Shown here: positions 57,164 through 64,000 of the stretch, piece by piece | Position numbering within the stretch: the stretch's first letter is position 1 | How the letters are laid out: each line of letters opens with the position of its first letter | Origin: Litchfieldia salsa | GTDB taxonomy: Bacteria > Bacillota > Bacilli > Bacillales > Bacillaceae_L | Direction: 5' to 3' | Assembly (NCBI RefSeq): GCF_900104555.1 | Contig: NZ_FNJU01000006.1 | Span: forward strand, 28,062 to 92,061 | DNA length: 64,000 bases | Notes under the pieces: model-generated | What the model was told of the DNA's origin: nothing | Databases searched by the model: none | The model's input: only the letters and a program-made list of their open reading frames with translations | Position numbers and translations under genes: made by a program

Positions 57164-57985
57164 CTATTTCTTAAATTGCTCCCCAATCAATTCAATGTCT
57201 TCGTAATACTTCTCGTGTGTACTATGATACAAGTGTTCAAAGACCTCACCTAACTCTGCCTCTAATACTTTTATACCCTCACCAGTAACTCCGCCTTTTA
57301 CGCAGACTTTCTCTTGTAGGCTTTGTAGTGTGAAGATTTCCTTTTCAAGTAATTTACCCATTCCCATAATCATCCCACTTGCAAGTGTAACTGCCTGTTC
57401 TTCAGTTATCTGTGTTTCTTTAACTGCGGCATTAATGAATCTTCTAAGTAAATAACTAAAGAAAGCAGGACCACAACTGACAATATCTGAGGCAACTCTT
57501 GTAACATTATCTTCTATATGGACAGGTGTAGAAATTTGATTGAAAAGAGTATCTAAGAACTGGCTAGTTCTCTCGCTACAGCTTTCTCCCAAAGTTACTA
57601 AGGACACACCTGCTAATGCTCTGTTTGTTATACTTGGAATAATTCTAGCTACCTGAGCATCTACTTCAGATTCTAATTGCTGGACTGATATAGGACTTGT
57701 GATCGAAACAATACACTTATCACTTGAAAGCACAGGTTTTAATTCTTGTAATAATGGATAAATTTCTAAAGGCTTTACACATATGAATATAAGATCAGCC
57801 ACTTGTGCAACCTCTGTTGCAGTGGTAGCAACTTGAATATCCGGATAGCGGTCCTTCACTCTTACTGCTTTTGAGATGGTACGATTTGTAATAGTAAGCC
57901 TAGAAGGTGGAACAGCCATTGAATCGATAAAAGCCTCAATAAGAATACTTCCCATATTTCCAGTACCAATCATTCCAATGTTCAT
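57164..57985 (-). CDS. comER: Late competence protein ComER (pyrroline-5-carboxylate reductase family)
   Basis: 273 aa with an NAD(P)-binding start MNIGMIGTGNMGSILIEAFI, ICVKPLEIYPLL near residue 70, and the ProC-like C-terminal dimer domain (VCVKGGVTGEGIKVLEAEL). It runs opposite to comEA, as in B. subtilis, where it is not essential for transformation. The enzymatic substrate is unproven. Confidence 0.94.
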   Translation of the reverse strand: MNIGMIGTGNMGSILIEAFIDSMAVPPSRLTITNRTISKAVRVKDRYPDIQVATTATEVAQVADLIFICVKPLEIYPLLQELKPVLSSDKCIVSITSPISVQQLESEVDAQVARIIPSITNRALAGVSLVTLGESCSERTSQFLDTLFNQISTPVHIEDNVTRVASDIVSCGPAFFSYLLRRFINAAVKETQITEEQAVTLASGMIMGMGKLLEKEIFTLQSLQEKVCVKGGVTGEGIKVLEAELGEVFEHLYHSTHEKYYEDIELIGEQFKK

Positions 57986-58107
57986 TTACGTCCCCCCTTT
58001 TTCAAACATTATCTCACCATTACCATATGACTAATTTTCCCATAATATGAATGCCTAAGTTATTTCTTTCCATTTTTTAATAAGAAACTCGAGAGGAGGT
58101 GTAAATA

Positions 58108-58719
58108 ATGTTTACAAAATGGACCTCTAAAAAGTGGATGCTTACTGTATTCAGTGTTCTTTTCATTGCAGCCCTCTTTTGCTATACAACACTTCAACGT
58201 CAGCAAGATCAATCAATGGTAGAGGAAGAGTTTAACTTAGAGCAAACGCTACAATCAGAGGAGGATTTTCCTACAGAAGATACAGCTACGAAAATTGTTA
58301 TTGATGTTAAAGGGGAAGTAATGCATCCTGGTGTTTATGAGCTTGAACAAGGGGAAAGACTTCAGGATGCCATTAGGATAGCGGGAGGATCTACGAAAAA
58401 CGCAGATTTGATTGCTGTAAACCTAGCAGCAATGCTACATGATGAGATGGTTGTTTATGTGCCTAAACTAGGAGAGGTTGTAGAACAACCAGTAGTTGAA
58501 ATGTTTAATAATGATGGGCAAGGTGAAAAGGTTTCTATTAATTCTAGTACAATTGAAGAACTACAACAATTAACAGGAATAGGACCATCAAAAGCTGAGG
58601 CAATTAAAAACTTCATTGAGGAAAATGGTCCTATAAAGTCCATTGATGAACTATTAAATGTTTCAGGGATTGGTGAAAAAACGCTTGAAAAGATAAAAGA
58701 CGAGGTAACAGTTCAATGA
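58108..58719 (+). CDS. comEA: Competence DNA receptor ComEA
   Basis: 203 aa membrane-anchored protein that binds incoming double-stranded DNA. One N-terminal helix (MLTVFSVLFIAALFCYTTL), an acidic linker, a SLBB-type domain (IVIDVKGEVMHPGVYELEQG near residue 65) and tandem helix-hairpin-helix motifs (LTGIGPSKAEAIKNFIEENG, LLNVSGIGEKTLEKIKD). GAGAGGAGGTG precedes the ATG. First gene of the comE operon. Confidence 0.96.
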   Translation: MFTKWTSKKWMLTVFSVLFIAALFCYTTLQRQQDQSMVEEEFNLEQTLQSEEDFPTEDTATKIVIDVKGEVMHPGVYELEQGERLQDAIRIAGGSTKNADLIAVNLAAMLHDEMVVYVPKLGEVVEQPVVEMFNNDGQGEKVSINSSTIEELQQLTGIGPSKAEAIKNFIEENGPIKSIDELLNVSGIGEKTLEKIKDEVTVQ

Positions 58720-58792
58720 TAATATTTAAATTGACGTTCCGTTATGGACAGGCTACACTGTTTTTAAAATGAAGAATTTAAGGAGAATTAAG

Positions 58793-59362
58793 ATGAATAG
58801 AATTTCTTGGGATCAGTATTTCATGGCACAAAGTCATTTACTCGCATTAAGGAGCACTTGTACAAGGTTAACCGTAGGAGCTACAGTTGTCCGAGATAAG
58901 CGAATTATCGCTGGTGGTTATAACGGATCAATTGCGGGAGATACGCATTGTAGTGAGGATGGCTGCTATGTCGTAGATAATCATTGTATTCGCACGATTC
59001 ATGCTGAAATGAATGCCTTATTACAATGCGCAAAATTCGGTGTTCCGACTAGTGGAGCGGAGATCTATGTTACTCATTTCCCATGTTTACAGTGCTGTAA
59101 ATCAATCATTCAAAGTGGTATTAAGGCAGTATATTATGCTCAAGACTATAAAAATCATCCATATGCGATTGAGTTATTTGCAAAGGCTAGTGTTAAGGTT
59201 GAAAAGGTTGAACTTAATGAAATGGTTCTTGATTTAAATCAAAGAGAAAAGAACGATTTTGTTGGGAGTCTTCTTGAAGAATTGAAAGCAAACGGTGTAA
59301 ACGATGATAAATTGAGGTCATTACATGATCAAGCAGCAAAAATATTTACTACTTTTGAATAA
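58793..59362 (+). CDS. comEB: ComE operon protein 2, dCMP deaminase family
   Basis: 189 aa zinc deaminase: TIHAEMNALLQCAKFG carries the HAE motif near residue 72, and THFPCLQCCKSIIQSG the PCxxC ligands near 100. ATG 58793 follows AAGGAG by 7 bases and gives the B. subtilis ComEB length; the frame extends to 58769. It overlaps comEC by 38 bases, so translation is coupled. Confidence 0.94.
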   Translation: MNRISWDQYFMAQSHLLALRSTCTRLTVGATVVRDKRIIAGGYNGSIAGDTHCSEDGCYVVDNHCIRTIHAEMNALLQCAKFGVPTSGAEIYVTHFPCLQCCKSIIQSGIKAVYYAQDYKNHPYAIELFAKASVKVEKVELNEMVLDLNQREKNDFVGSLLEELKANGVNDDKLRSLHDQAAKIFTTFE

Positions 59363-61688
59363 GAAACTCTTATTTTGTTGGATCGAGTTAAAAGGACAGC
59401 ATATATACCTAGCGCTTTCAGCTATACTAGGAGTTTTGATTCCATACTTTAATCTAAATGGGTTTTTATTAATTGCAGCAGGATTGTACATTTGTTACAT
59501 CCTTCTGCAAAAAAACATCACCGTTGTGATCGTTTCCTTTCTGACTATAATAGGATTTTGGTGTTTGTTTGTTGTTACAGAACAAGCCAATTATTCGAGA
59601 CTCCAACCCACAGATACAAACTTCACTTTTGAGATCATTTCCCCTGTTCACTCTGATGGTAATAAACTATCTACCACAATTAAAACCAGTTCTGATGAAA
59701 AGCTTCAACTTAATTATTATGTAGAATCCTTGAAACAAAGAAAAAGCCTTGCTTCACTTTCTGTTGGTGATGTTTGTAGGGTGTCGGGAGAACTTTCTCT
59801 TCCAAACTTAGCGAGAAATCCAAATGGCTTTGACTATCAATCGTACCTATACAAAAAAGGAATTCATTGGGTCTTTCAACCATCAGCATGGAATGTCAAT
59901 CAGTGTAAAGAGGGGGAATTTGATTTAATCACCTGGATTCTGAAACAAAGGGAAAGCGGGATAAGGCAAGTTGCTGATTCATTTCCTGATGATGTTGAAG
60001 GTATTATTCAGGCACTTATCTTTGGAGAAAGAAAGCAAATTGAAGAAGATGTAACAAAATCTTATCAAGCATTAGGAATTGTACATCTACTTGCGATTTC
60101 AGGATTACATGTAGGTTTTATTACGACTATGTTATTTTATTTACTTGTCCGATTCGGAATAACAAGGGAAAAGGCAGTGGTTGCTTTGCTATCTTTTCTG
60201 CCTTTTTATATTGTGATTGCCGGAGGTGCCCCGTCTGTTTCGAGAGCCTGTATGATGACAGCTTTGCTATTAACGAGTGCTAAATGGAAAAACCGACTAT
60301 CACCTGTTGATGCCATTAGTATTGCATGTGGCTTACTTCTATTATACAATCCATATTTATTATTTGAGGTTGGCTTTCAATTATCCTTCATCGTAAGTTT
60401 TTCATTAATTATGTCTTCAACTTTAATTCTAAAGCAGGGAACTGTGATAACTACCTTAGCTAAGGTTACGATCATTGCACAACTAAGTGGACTTCCAGTG
60501 ATCTTGTTTAATTTTTATGAAATTTCTCTCATAAGTTTGCCACTAAATATGGTTTTTGTTCCATTTTACTCAATTTTAATTCTTCCTCTAACAATAACGG
60601 CCTTTCTTACAGTTGGCTTATTTGAACCCCTAGGTAACTTCCTTATCCTTATTCTTTCAAATCTCCTCCGTTATACGAATCACATAGTCCTATGGATTTA
60701 TGAGCACTTCACCCTTACAATCACCTTTGGAAAACCAAATGTTTTTTTACTTATCCTGTATATCATCTCTATATTTCTTCTATTTGTTGCATGGGAAACC
60801 AAAAATAAATTAAAACATTCAGTTCTACTATTTCTTTTCACCTGTACCATTCATTATTTTTCCCCATATTTGAATCCATTTGGAGAAGTAACGATGTTAG
60901 ATATAGGACAAGGTGATACCATTTACATTAAGCTTCCTTTCAGAAAAGCTGTTTACCTTATTGATGTAACTGAGAGGATTTCCTTTGAAGATGAGGATTG
61001 GAAGAAAAAAAACCATGCTTTTTCTGTTAGTCAAGATGTTGTTGTACCTTTCTTAAAATCAAAAGGGGTTAGAAGTATTGATCAATTGATTCTTACACAT
61101 GGAGATTACGATCATATGGGGGGTGCGATAGATTTAATGGAACAAATAAGTACGAGTATGATCATTTTAGGTCAAGGTAGCAGTGAAAACCAATTGGAAA
61201 AAGATTTGATTAAGTTTGCGCAAAATAAAAAAATCAGAATCTCGACGGTTAAAGAAGGAGACCGTTGGAAGGTGGGACACCATCTGTTTTACGTTTTAGC
61301 ACCTAATGAAACGAGAAATAAGACTGAAAATAACCAATCTGTCGTGATATATACAATGTTAGGAGGGCAGAAGTGGTTGTTTACTGGTGATTTAGAAAGA
61401 GAAGGAGAGCAAGAACTGGTCAATCGGTATCCCAAGTTGGAAGTAGATGTCTTAAAAGTTGGTCACCATGGTAGTAACACATCCACAACGCAAGTATTTC
61501 TTGAGCATTTCAATCCCAAAACAGGGATCATTTCGGTTGGACAAAATAATCGATATGGCCATCCACACCCAGAATTAATTGATCGTTTGCAAGCAGCAAG
61601 TTTGAACATTTATAGAACTGACTTAAATGGGGCAATTTCTTTTAAATTTAGCAAAAAGAAAGGAACGTTTTCAGTCGTTATTCCATAG
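59325..61688 (+). CDS. comEC: DNA uptake channel ComEC
   Basis: 787 aa. N-terminal membrane helices with a DUF4131 OB-like loop (VGDVCRVSGELSLPNLARNPNGFDY), the Competence domain of many helices (LALSISGLHVG-type LLAISGLHVGFITTML near residue 260; GGAPSVSRACMMTALLL), and a C-terminal metallo-beta-lactamase domain with LTHGDYDHMGGAIDL near 590 and VGHHGSNTSTT near 710. It carries single-stranded DNA across the membrane; the last domain may degrade the other strand. The start lies inside comEB. Confidence 0.95.
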   Translation: MIKQQKYLLLLNKKLLFCWIELKGQHIYLALSAILGVLIPYFNLNGFLLIAAGLYICYILLQKNITVVIVSFLTIIGFWCLFVVTEQANYSRLQPTDTNFTFEIISPVHSDGNKLSTTIKTSSDEKLQLNYYVESLKQRKSLASLSVGDVCRVSGELSLPNLARNPNGFDYQSYLYKKGIHWVFQPSAWNVNQCKEGEFDLITWILKQRESGIRQVADSFPDDVEGIIQALIFGERKQIEEDVTKSYQALGIVHLLAISGLHVGFITTMLFYLLVRFGITREKAVVALLSFLPFYIVIAGGAPSVSRACMMTALLLTSAKWKNRLSPVDAISIACGLLLLYNPYLLFEVGFQLSFIVSFSLIMSSTLILKQGTVITTLAKVTIIAQLSGLPVILFNFYEISLISLPLNMVFVPFYSILILPLTITAFLTVGLFEPLGNFLILILSNLLRYTNHIVLWIYEHFTLTITFGKPNVFLLILYIISIFLLFVAWETKNKLKHSVLLFLFTCTIHYFSPYLNPFGEVTMLDIGQGDTIYIKLPFRKAVYLIDVTERISFEDEDWKKKNHAFSVSQDVVVPFLKSKGVRSIDQLILTHGDYDHMGGAIDLMEQISTSMIILGQGSSENQLEKDLIKFAQNKKIRISTVKEGDRWKVGHHLFYVLAPNETRNKTENNQSVVIYTMLGGQKWLFTGDLEREGEQELVNRYPKLEVDVLKVGHHGSNTSTTQVFLEHFNPKTGIISVGQNNRYGHPHPELIDRLQAASLNIYRTDLNGAISFKFSKKKGTFSVVIP

Positions 61689-61736
61689 TAATAAAGTATA
61701 CTTAATTGGAGCTGCACCTAACTAATTACCGACATA

Positions 61737-61763
61737 AATAAAGAGACTGCTTTAGGCAGTCTC
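61737..61763 (-). terminator. Terminator-like hairpin downstream of yqzM
   Basis: GAGACTGC (61743-61750) pairs with GCAGTCTC (61756-61763); on the minus strand the stem is followed by TTTATTTATG. It may also limit comEC readthrough. Confidence 0.6.
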
Positions 61764-61815
61764 GGAGTAATATGTACAGAATTTACTATCACCAATGGAA
61801 TAGTACTACTTTATA

Positions 61816-61950
61816 TTAGGAAGCAATTAGTTTAATTACTGTCGCGATAATAAACAAAGTAGCGAAAAAGCCAAAAGAGACGACAAATCCCACACCAGAA
61901 TCTACGGCATCATTACGCTTTGTTTGTACATTTTTTTCGAATTGATTCAA
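61816..61950 (-). CDS. yqzM: YqzM-family small membrane protein
   Basis: 44 aa, too short for usual ORF cut-offs: NQFEKNVQTKRNDAVDSGVG then FVVSFGFFATLFIIATVIKL, a single C-terminal membrane helix. The TTG start is 7 bases after AGGAGG. Sequence and place between comEC and holA match B. subtilis yqzM. Function unknown. Confidence 0.92.
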   Translation of the reverse strand: MNQFEKNVQTKRNDAVDSGVGFVVSFGFFATLFIIATVIKLIAS

Positions 61951-62308
61951 TTTAACCCCTCCTACTCATCAGAAAGTAATCCCTTCTAAGACCTAAGTGC
62001 GAATGCACTTACTTAACGTTAATAACCTATAAATAGTATAAGGTAATTTTGAAAAAAAATCTACAGTTACTGTTTCCTATACTGTCAACTGTTGTCACAA
62101 ATACTTCATCTCACAGCGGGCAAAATATAACTAACAAACAACAATCGTTAATAAGGGTGTTTCCTAGGGCAACCTTATTAACGTTCATTATAGATAGGGG
62201 GATTGATCCTTAGATCAATTCCCCTAAGTTATTATTAATTGAAATATATCGGTTTCTCCATTACGATAAACAAAGCACACAAAAATGATCTAATTGGAGA
62301 TAATTATT
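61951..62308. other. Intergenic region with three strong hairpins between yqzM and holA
   Basis: Hairpins at 61995-62010 (AAGTGC/GCACTT), 62146-62183 (CGTTAATAAGG/CCTTATTAACG, 11 perfect bp) and 62195-62226 (14-bp stem with one G-U around a 4-base loop). None is followed by a T-run on either strand. No ORF is seen. The region must hold the promoters of yqzM and holA. Confidence 0.55.
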
Positions 62309-63319
62309 ATGAATCATGACATTTGGAAAAAAATAAAAAAGAATCAATTCGATCCAATATACCTATTATACGGAACAGAACCATTTTTAATCAATGAAAC
62401 AAAAGAACTTTTGGTTAATAAGGCTATTAACGAGGAAGAAAAAGATTTTAATTATTCCGTATTCGACCTTGAGGAAGTGCCAGTAGAGGTAGCATTAGAA
62501 GATGCTGAGACTCTTCCGTTTATTGGTGAGCGTAGAATTGTTTTGCTTAAAAACCCATTATTTCTTACATCAGATAAAGGAAAAGTAGAACACAATATTG
62601 AAAAGCTTGAGGCATACATAAACGAGCCAGCACCGTACACTATTATTGTTTTTATTGCTAATTATCCAAAACTTGATGAACGGAAAAAAATCACAAAATT
62701 ATTGAAGCGTGAGGCAGAGGTTCTAGAATCCAACAGATTAACTGAAAAAGAAATCGTTGCCTGGATGTCAGATAGAGTTGCTAGTAATGGTGTGGTGATC
62801 AATGAAAAGGCGAAATCATTAATTCTTCAATTAACAGGGACTCACTTGTTAATGCTTACTCAAGAAATTGATAAAATGATGTTGTTTGTTGGGCAAGGTG
62901 GAGAGATTACTGAGGATGTTGTAATGTCACTTGTACCAAGAACGCTTGAACAGAATATCTTTACGTTGATTGAAAAAACGGTTCAACGGAATCTAACAGA
63001 GGCATTGAGAATTTTCTATGACTTATTAAGAAATAATGAGGAACCAATTAAAATATTATCACTGTTAGCTACTCAATTTAGAATCATTCTACATGTTAAG
63101 GAGTTTTCAAAAAAAGGATATGGACAACAACAAATCGCAGGCCATTTAAAGGTTCATCCATTTAGAGTGAAACTGGCAGCGGGACAGGCTCAACTATTTA
63201 CCGAGAAAGAATTAGAAAGTATCATGTTGCAATTGGCTGAGATGGATTATGAGATGAAGAGTGGGAAGATGGATAAACAACTTTTATTAGAATTATTTAT
63301 TATGAGGTTAGCTAAGTAG
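62309..63319 (+). CDS. holA: DNA polymerase III subunit delta
   Basis: Clamp-loader subunit that opens the beta clamp, about 336 aa. ATG 62309 lies 9 bases after TTGGAGAT; the TTG at 62294 is part of that site. Core features: DPIYLLYGTEPFLINE at the start, ETLPFIGERRIVLLKNP near residue 65, LTGTHLLMLTQEIDKM near 175, VPRTLEQNIFTLIEKTVQRN near 210 and ILSLLATQFRIILHVKE near 248. Confidence 0.94.
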   Translation: MNHDIWKKIKKNQFDPIYLLYGTEPFLINETKELLVNKAINEEEKDFNYSVFDLEEVPVEVALEDAETLPFIGERRIVLLKNPLFLTSDKGKVEHNIEKLEAYINEPAPYTIIVFIANYPKLDERKKITKLLKREAEVLESNRLTEKEIVAWMSDRVASNGVVINEKAKSLILQLTGTHLLMLTQEIDKMMLFVGQGGEITEDVVMSLVPRTLEQNIFTLIEKTVQRNLTEALRIFYDLLRNNEEPIKILSLLATQFRIILHVKEFSKKGYGQQQIAGHLKVHPFRVKLAAGQAQLFTEKELESIMLQLAEMDYEMKSGKMDKQLLLELFIMRLAK

Positions 63320-63340
63320 AATAATACTTCTTAAAAAATA

Positions 63341-63372
63341 CAAAAACGACTCAATTAATGAGTCGTCTTTTT
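63341..63372. terminator. Bidirectional terminator between holA and rpsT
   Basis: ACGACTCA (63346-63353) pairs with TGAGTCGT (63359-63366), with A-rich left and T-rich right flanks. Confidence 0.88.
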
Positions 63373-63377
63373 GTGTA

Positions 63378-63641
63378 TTATGCGTTTTGGCTGTTTAACT
63401 TTTTAGCTAAACGAGCTTTTTGGCGGCTTGCTGCATTCTTATGGATAAGACCTTTGCGAGCTGCTTTATCAAGCTTACTTGAAGCTTCTAAATAAGCTGC
63501 CTTTGCATTATCGTCATTAGTAGTAGCTAGAGCTTCGAAGTTTTTTACTGCAGAACGTGTTGCAGATTTGATTGAAGCGTTTTGCGCACGGCTTTCTTGG
63601 CTAGTTCTTACGCGTTTGATAGCTGATTTAATATTCGGCAT
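63378..63641 (-). CDS. rpsT: 30S ribosomal protein S20
   Basis: 87 aa basic helical protein binding 16S r[33 protein letters not shown], and the S20 hallmark [20 protein letters not shown]. The start at 63641 follows AGGAGGTGACAGT; an in-frame extension to 63695 is not needed. It converges with holA as in B. subtilis. Confidence 0.97.
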   Translation of the reverse strand: MPNIKSAIKRVRTSQESRAQNASIKSATRSAVKNFEALATTNDDNAKAAYLEASSKLDKAARKGLIHKNAASRQKARLAKKLNSQNA

Positions 63642-63852
63642 ACTGTCACCTCCTAGACTTATCGAGGTTATATTAACTCGATCATTCAATACCAATTTTA
63701 TAAATTTTCACGTGAAAATTCAGATGTTGGAACAAATGATATTCTACCAAACCATTGCTAATAATGCAATACAATTATCTATTCATCCGATTTTTAAATT
63801 TGAATTGTGTTTTTACAATTCTATTAGTTATTGGGAAAGTCAGATTGATATA

Positions 63853-64000
63853 CCCGCGAAAAGGCGAGGGAATCCCACGAAACTGGGTATTAATTTCGCG
63901 AAAAATCTAGTGAATCCCGCGAATGATGGGCTCTATGGATAGAGCAGATCGATAATCCCGCGAAAGACTTAAGGAATCCCACGAAACGGAGTACTAATTC
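63853..64000. repeat. Array of CCCRCGAA motifs at 21-base spacing, running off the window
   Basis: The core CRCGAA starts at 63855, 63876, 63897, 63918, 63959 and 63980: intervals of 21, 21, 21, 41 and 21, with one unit degenerate near 63939. Most units read AATCCCGCGAA or AATCCCACGAA with AT/G-rich spacers. There is no ORF over it. It occupies the region upstream of rpsT and continues past the right edge. Confidence 0.8.

Noticed and set aside
61740..61975. No gene between comEC and holA
   Set aside because: First read as empty; reading the minus strand showed the 44-aa yqzM gene with a good ribosome site, so it is annotated.
63568..63942. 124-aa plus-strand ORF antisense to rpsT
   Set aside because: Shadow over rpsT and the repeat array; S20 on the minus strand is certain.

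Overview
The window is a 64-kb piece of a low-GC, endospore-forming, competence-gene-carrying Bacillaceae chromosome. Gene order follows the Bacillus subtilis recJ to rpsT arc closely (recJ-apt-rel-dtd-hisS-aspS-6S RNA-tcdA-rarA-cymR-mnmA-recD2-alaS-ruvX-mltG-udk-greA-pbpI-mtnN, then sigK, then yqeG-yqeH-aroE-nadD-rsfS-comEABC-holA-rpsT). AGGAGG-type ribosome binding sites, many TTG starts, T-box leaders and sporulation genes (sigK, sda, pbpI, an RsfA-family regulator, a YjcZ protein, YrzI proteins) all fit. The genus cannot be fixed from the sequence alone. No tRNA, rRNA, CRISPR array, prophage or transposase gene was seen.

Layout. 1-7352: DNA repair and purine salvage (recJ 3' part, apt), the stringent-response enzyme Rel, dtd and a secreted SH3b amidase. 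7384-11157: a T-box controlled hisS-aspS operon followed by 6S RNA. 11242-16449: tcdA flanked by two short palindromes, an RsfA-family regulator, an ABC exporter pair and rarA. 16607-24338: membrane protein, cymR, cysteine desulfurase and mnmA (sulfur control and tRNA thiolation), TPR protein, recD2 and three small genes. 24443-31201: AI-2E family protein, T-box alaS, ireB-like gene, ruvX, DUF1292 gene and mltG. 31370-38739: tRNA hydroxyuridine modification genes (trmR and two U32 proteins), udk, greA, sporulation pbpI, yrrS and yrzA. 38982-41212: mtnN and yrhC, then a cluster of very small ORFs, two of them YrzI proteins. 41166-46949: an islet absent from the B. subtilis order here: two CrcB fluoride channels, MgtE, a CPA1 antiporter, a small tyrosine recombinase and a LOV-PP2C photoreceptor-phosphatase. 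46964-50179: uninterrupted sigK, a YjcZ-type protein and oligoendopeptidase F. 50257-64000: tandem palindromic repeats, psd, sda with DnaA boxes, the yqeG-to-yqeM operon, the comE operon, yqzM, holA, rpsT and the start of a 21-bp periodic array.

How the genes work together. Translation and its quality control dominate: three aminoacyl-tRNA synthetases, D-aminoacyl-tRNA deacylase, tRNA modification at t6A (tcdA), s2U34 (desulfurase and MnmA) and ho5U34/mo5U34 (U32 pair and TrmR), and ribosome assembly (YqeH, RsfS, YhbY protein, S20). Growth-state control is represented by Rel, 6S RNA, GreA and the DnaA-box/sda region. Recombination and DNA uptake are represented by RecJ, RarA, RecD2, RuvX and ComEA/EB/EC.

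The most unusual items are the LOV-PP2C gene (blue-light sensor fused to a SpoIIE-type phosphatase), the small-ORF cluster at 40126-41150, several families of long palindromic intergenic repeats (one flanked by a duplicated terminator hairpin), the terminator-like hairpin carrying the pbpI ribosome binding site, and the exact 21-bp array at the right edge.
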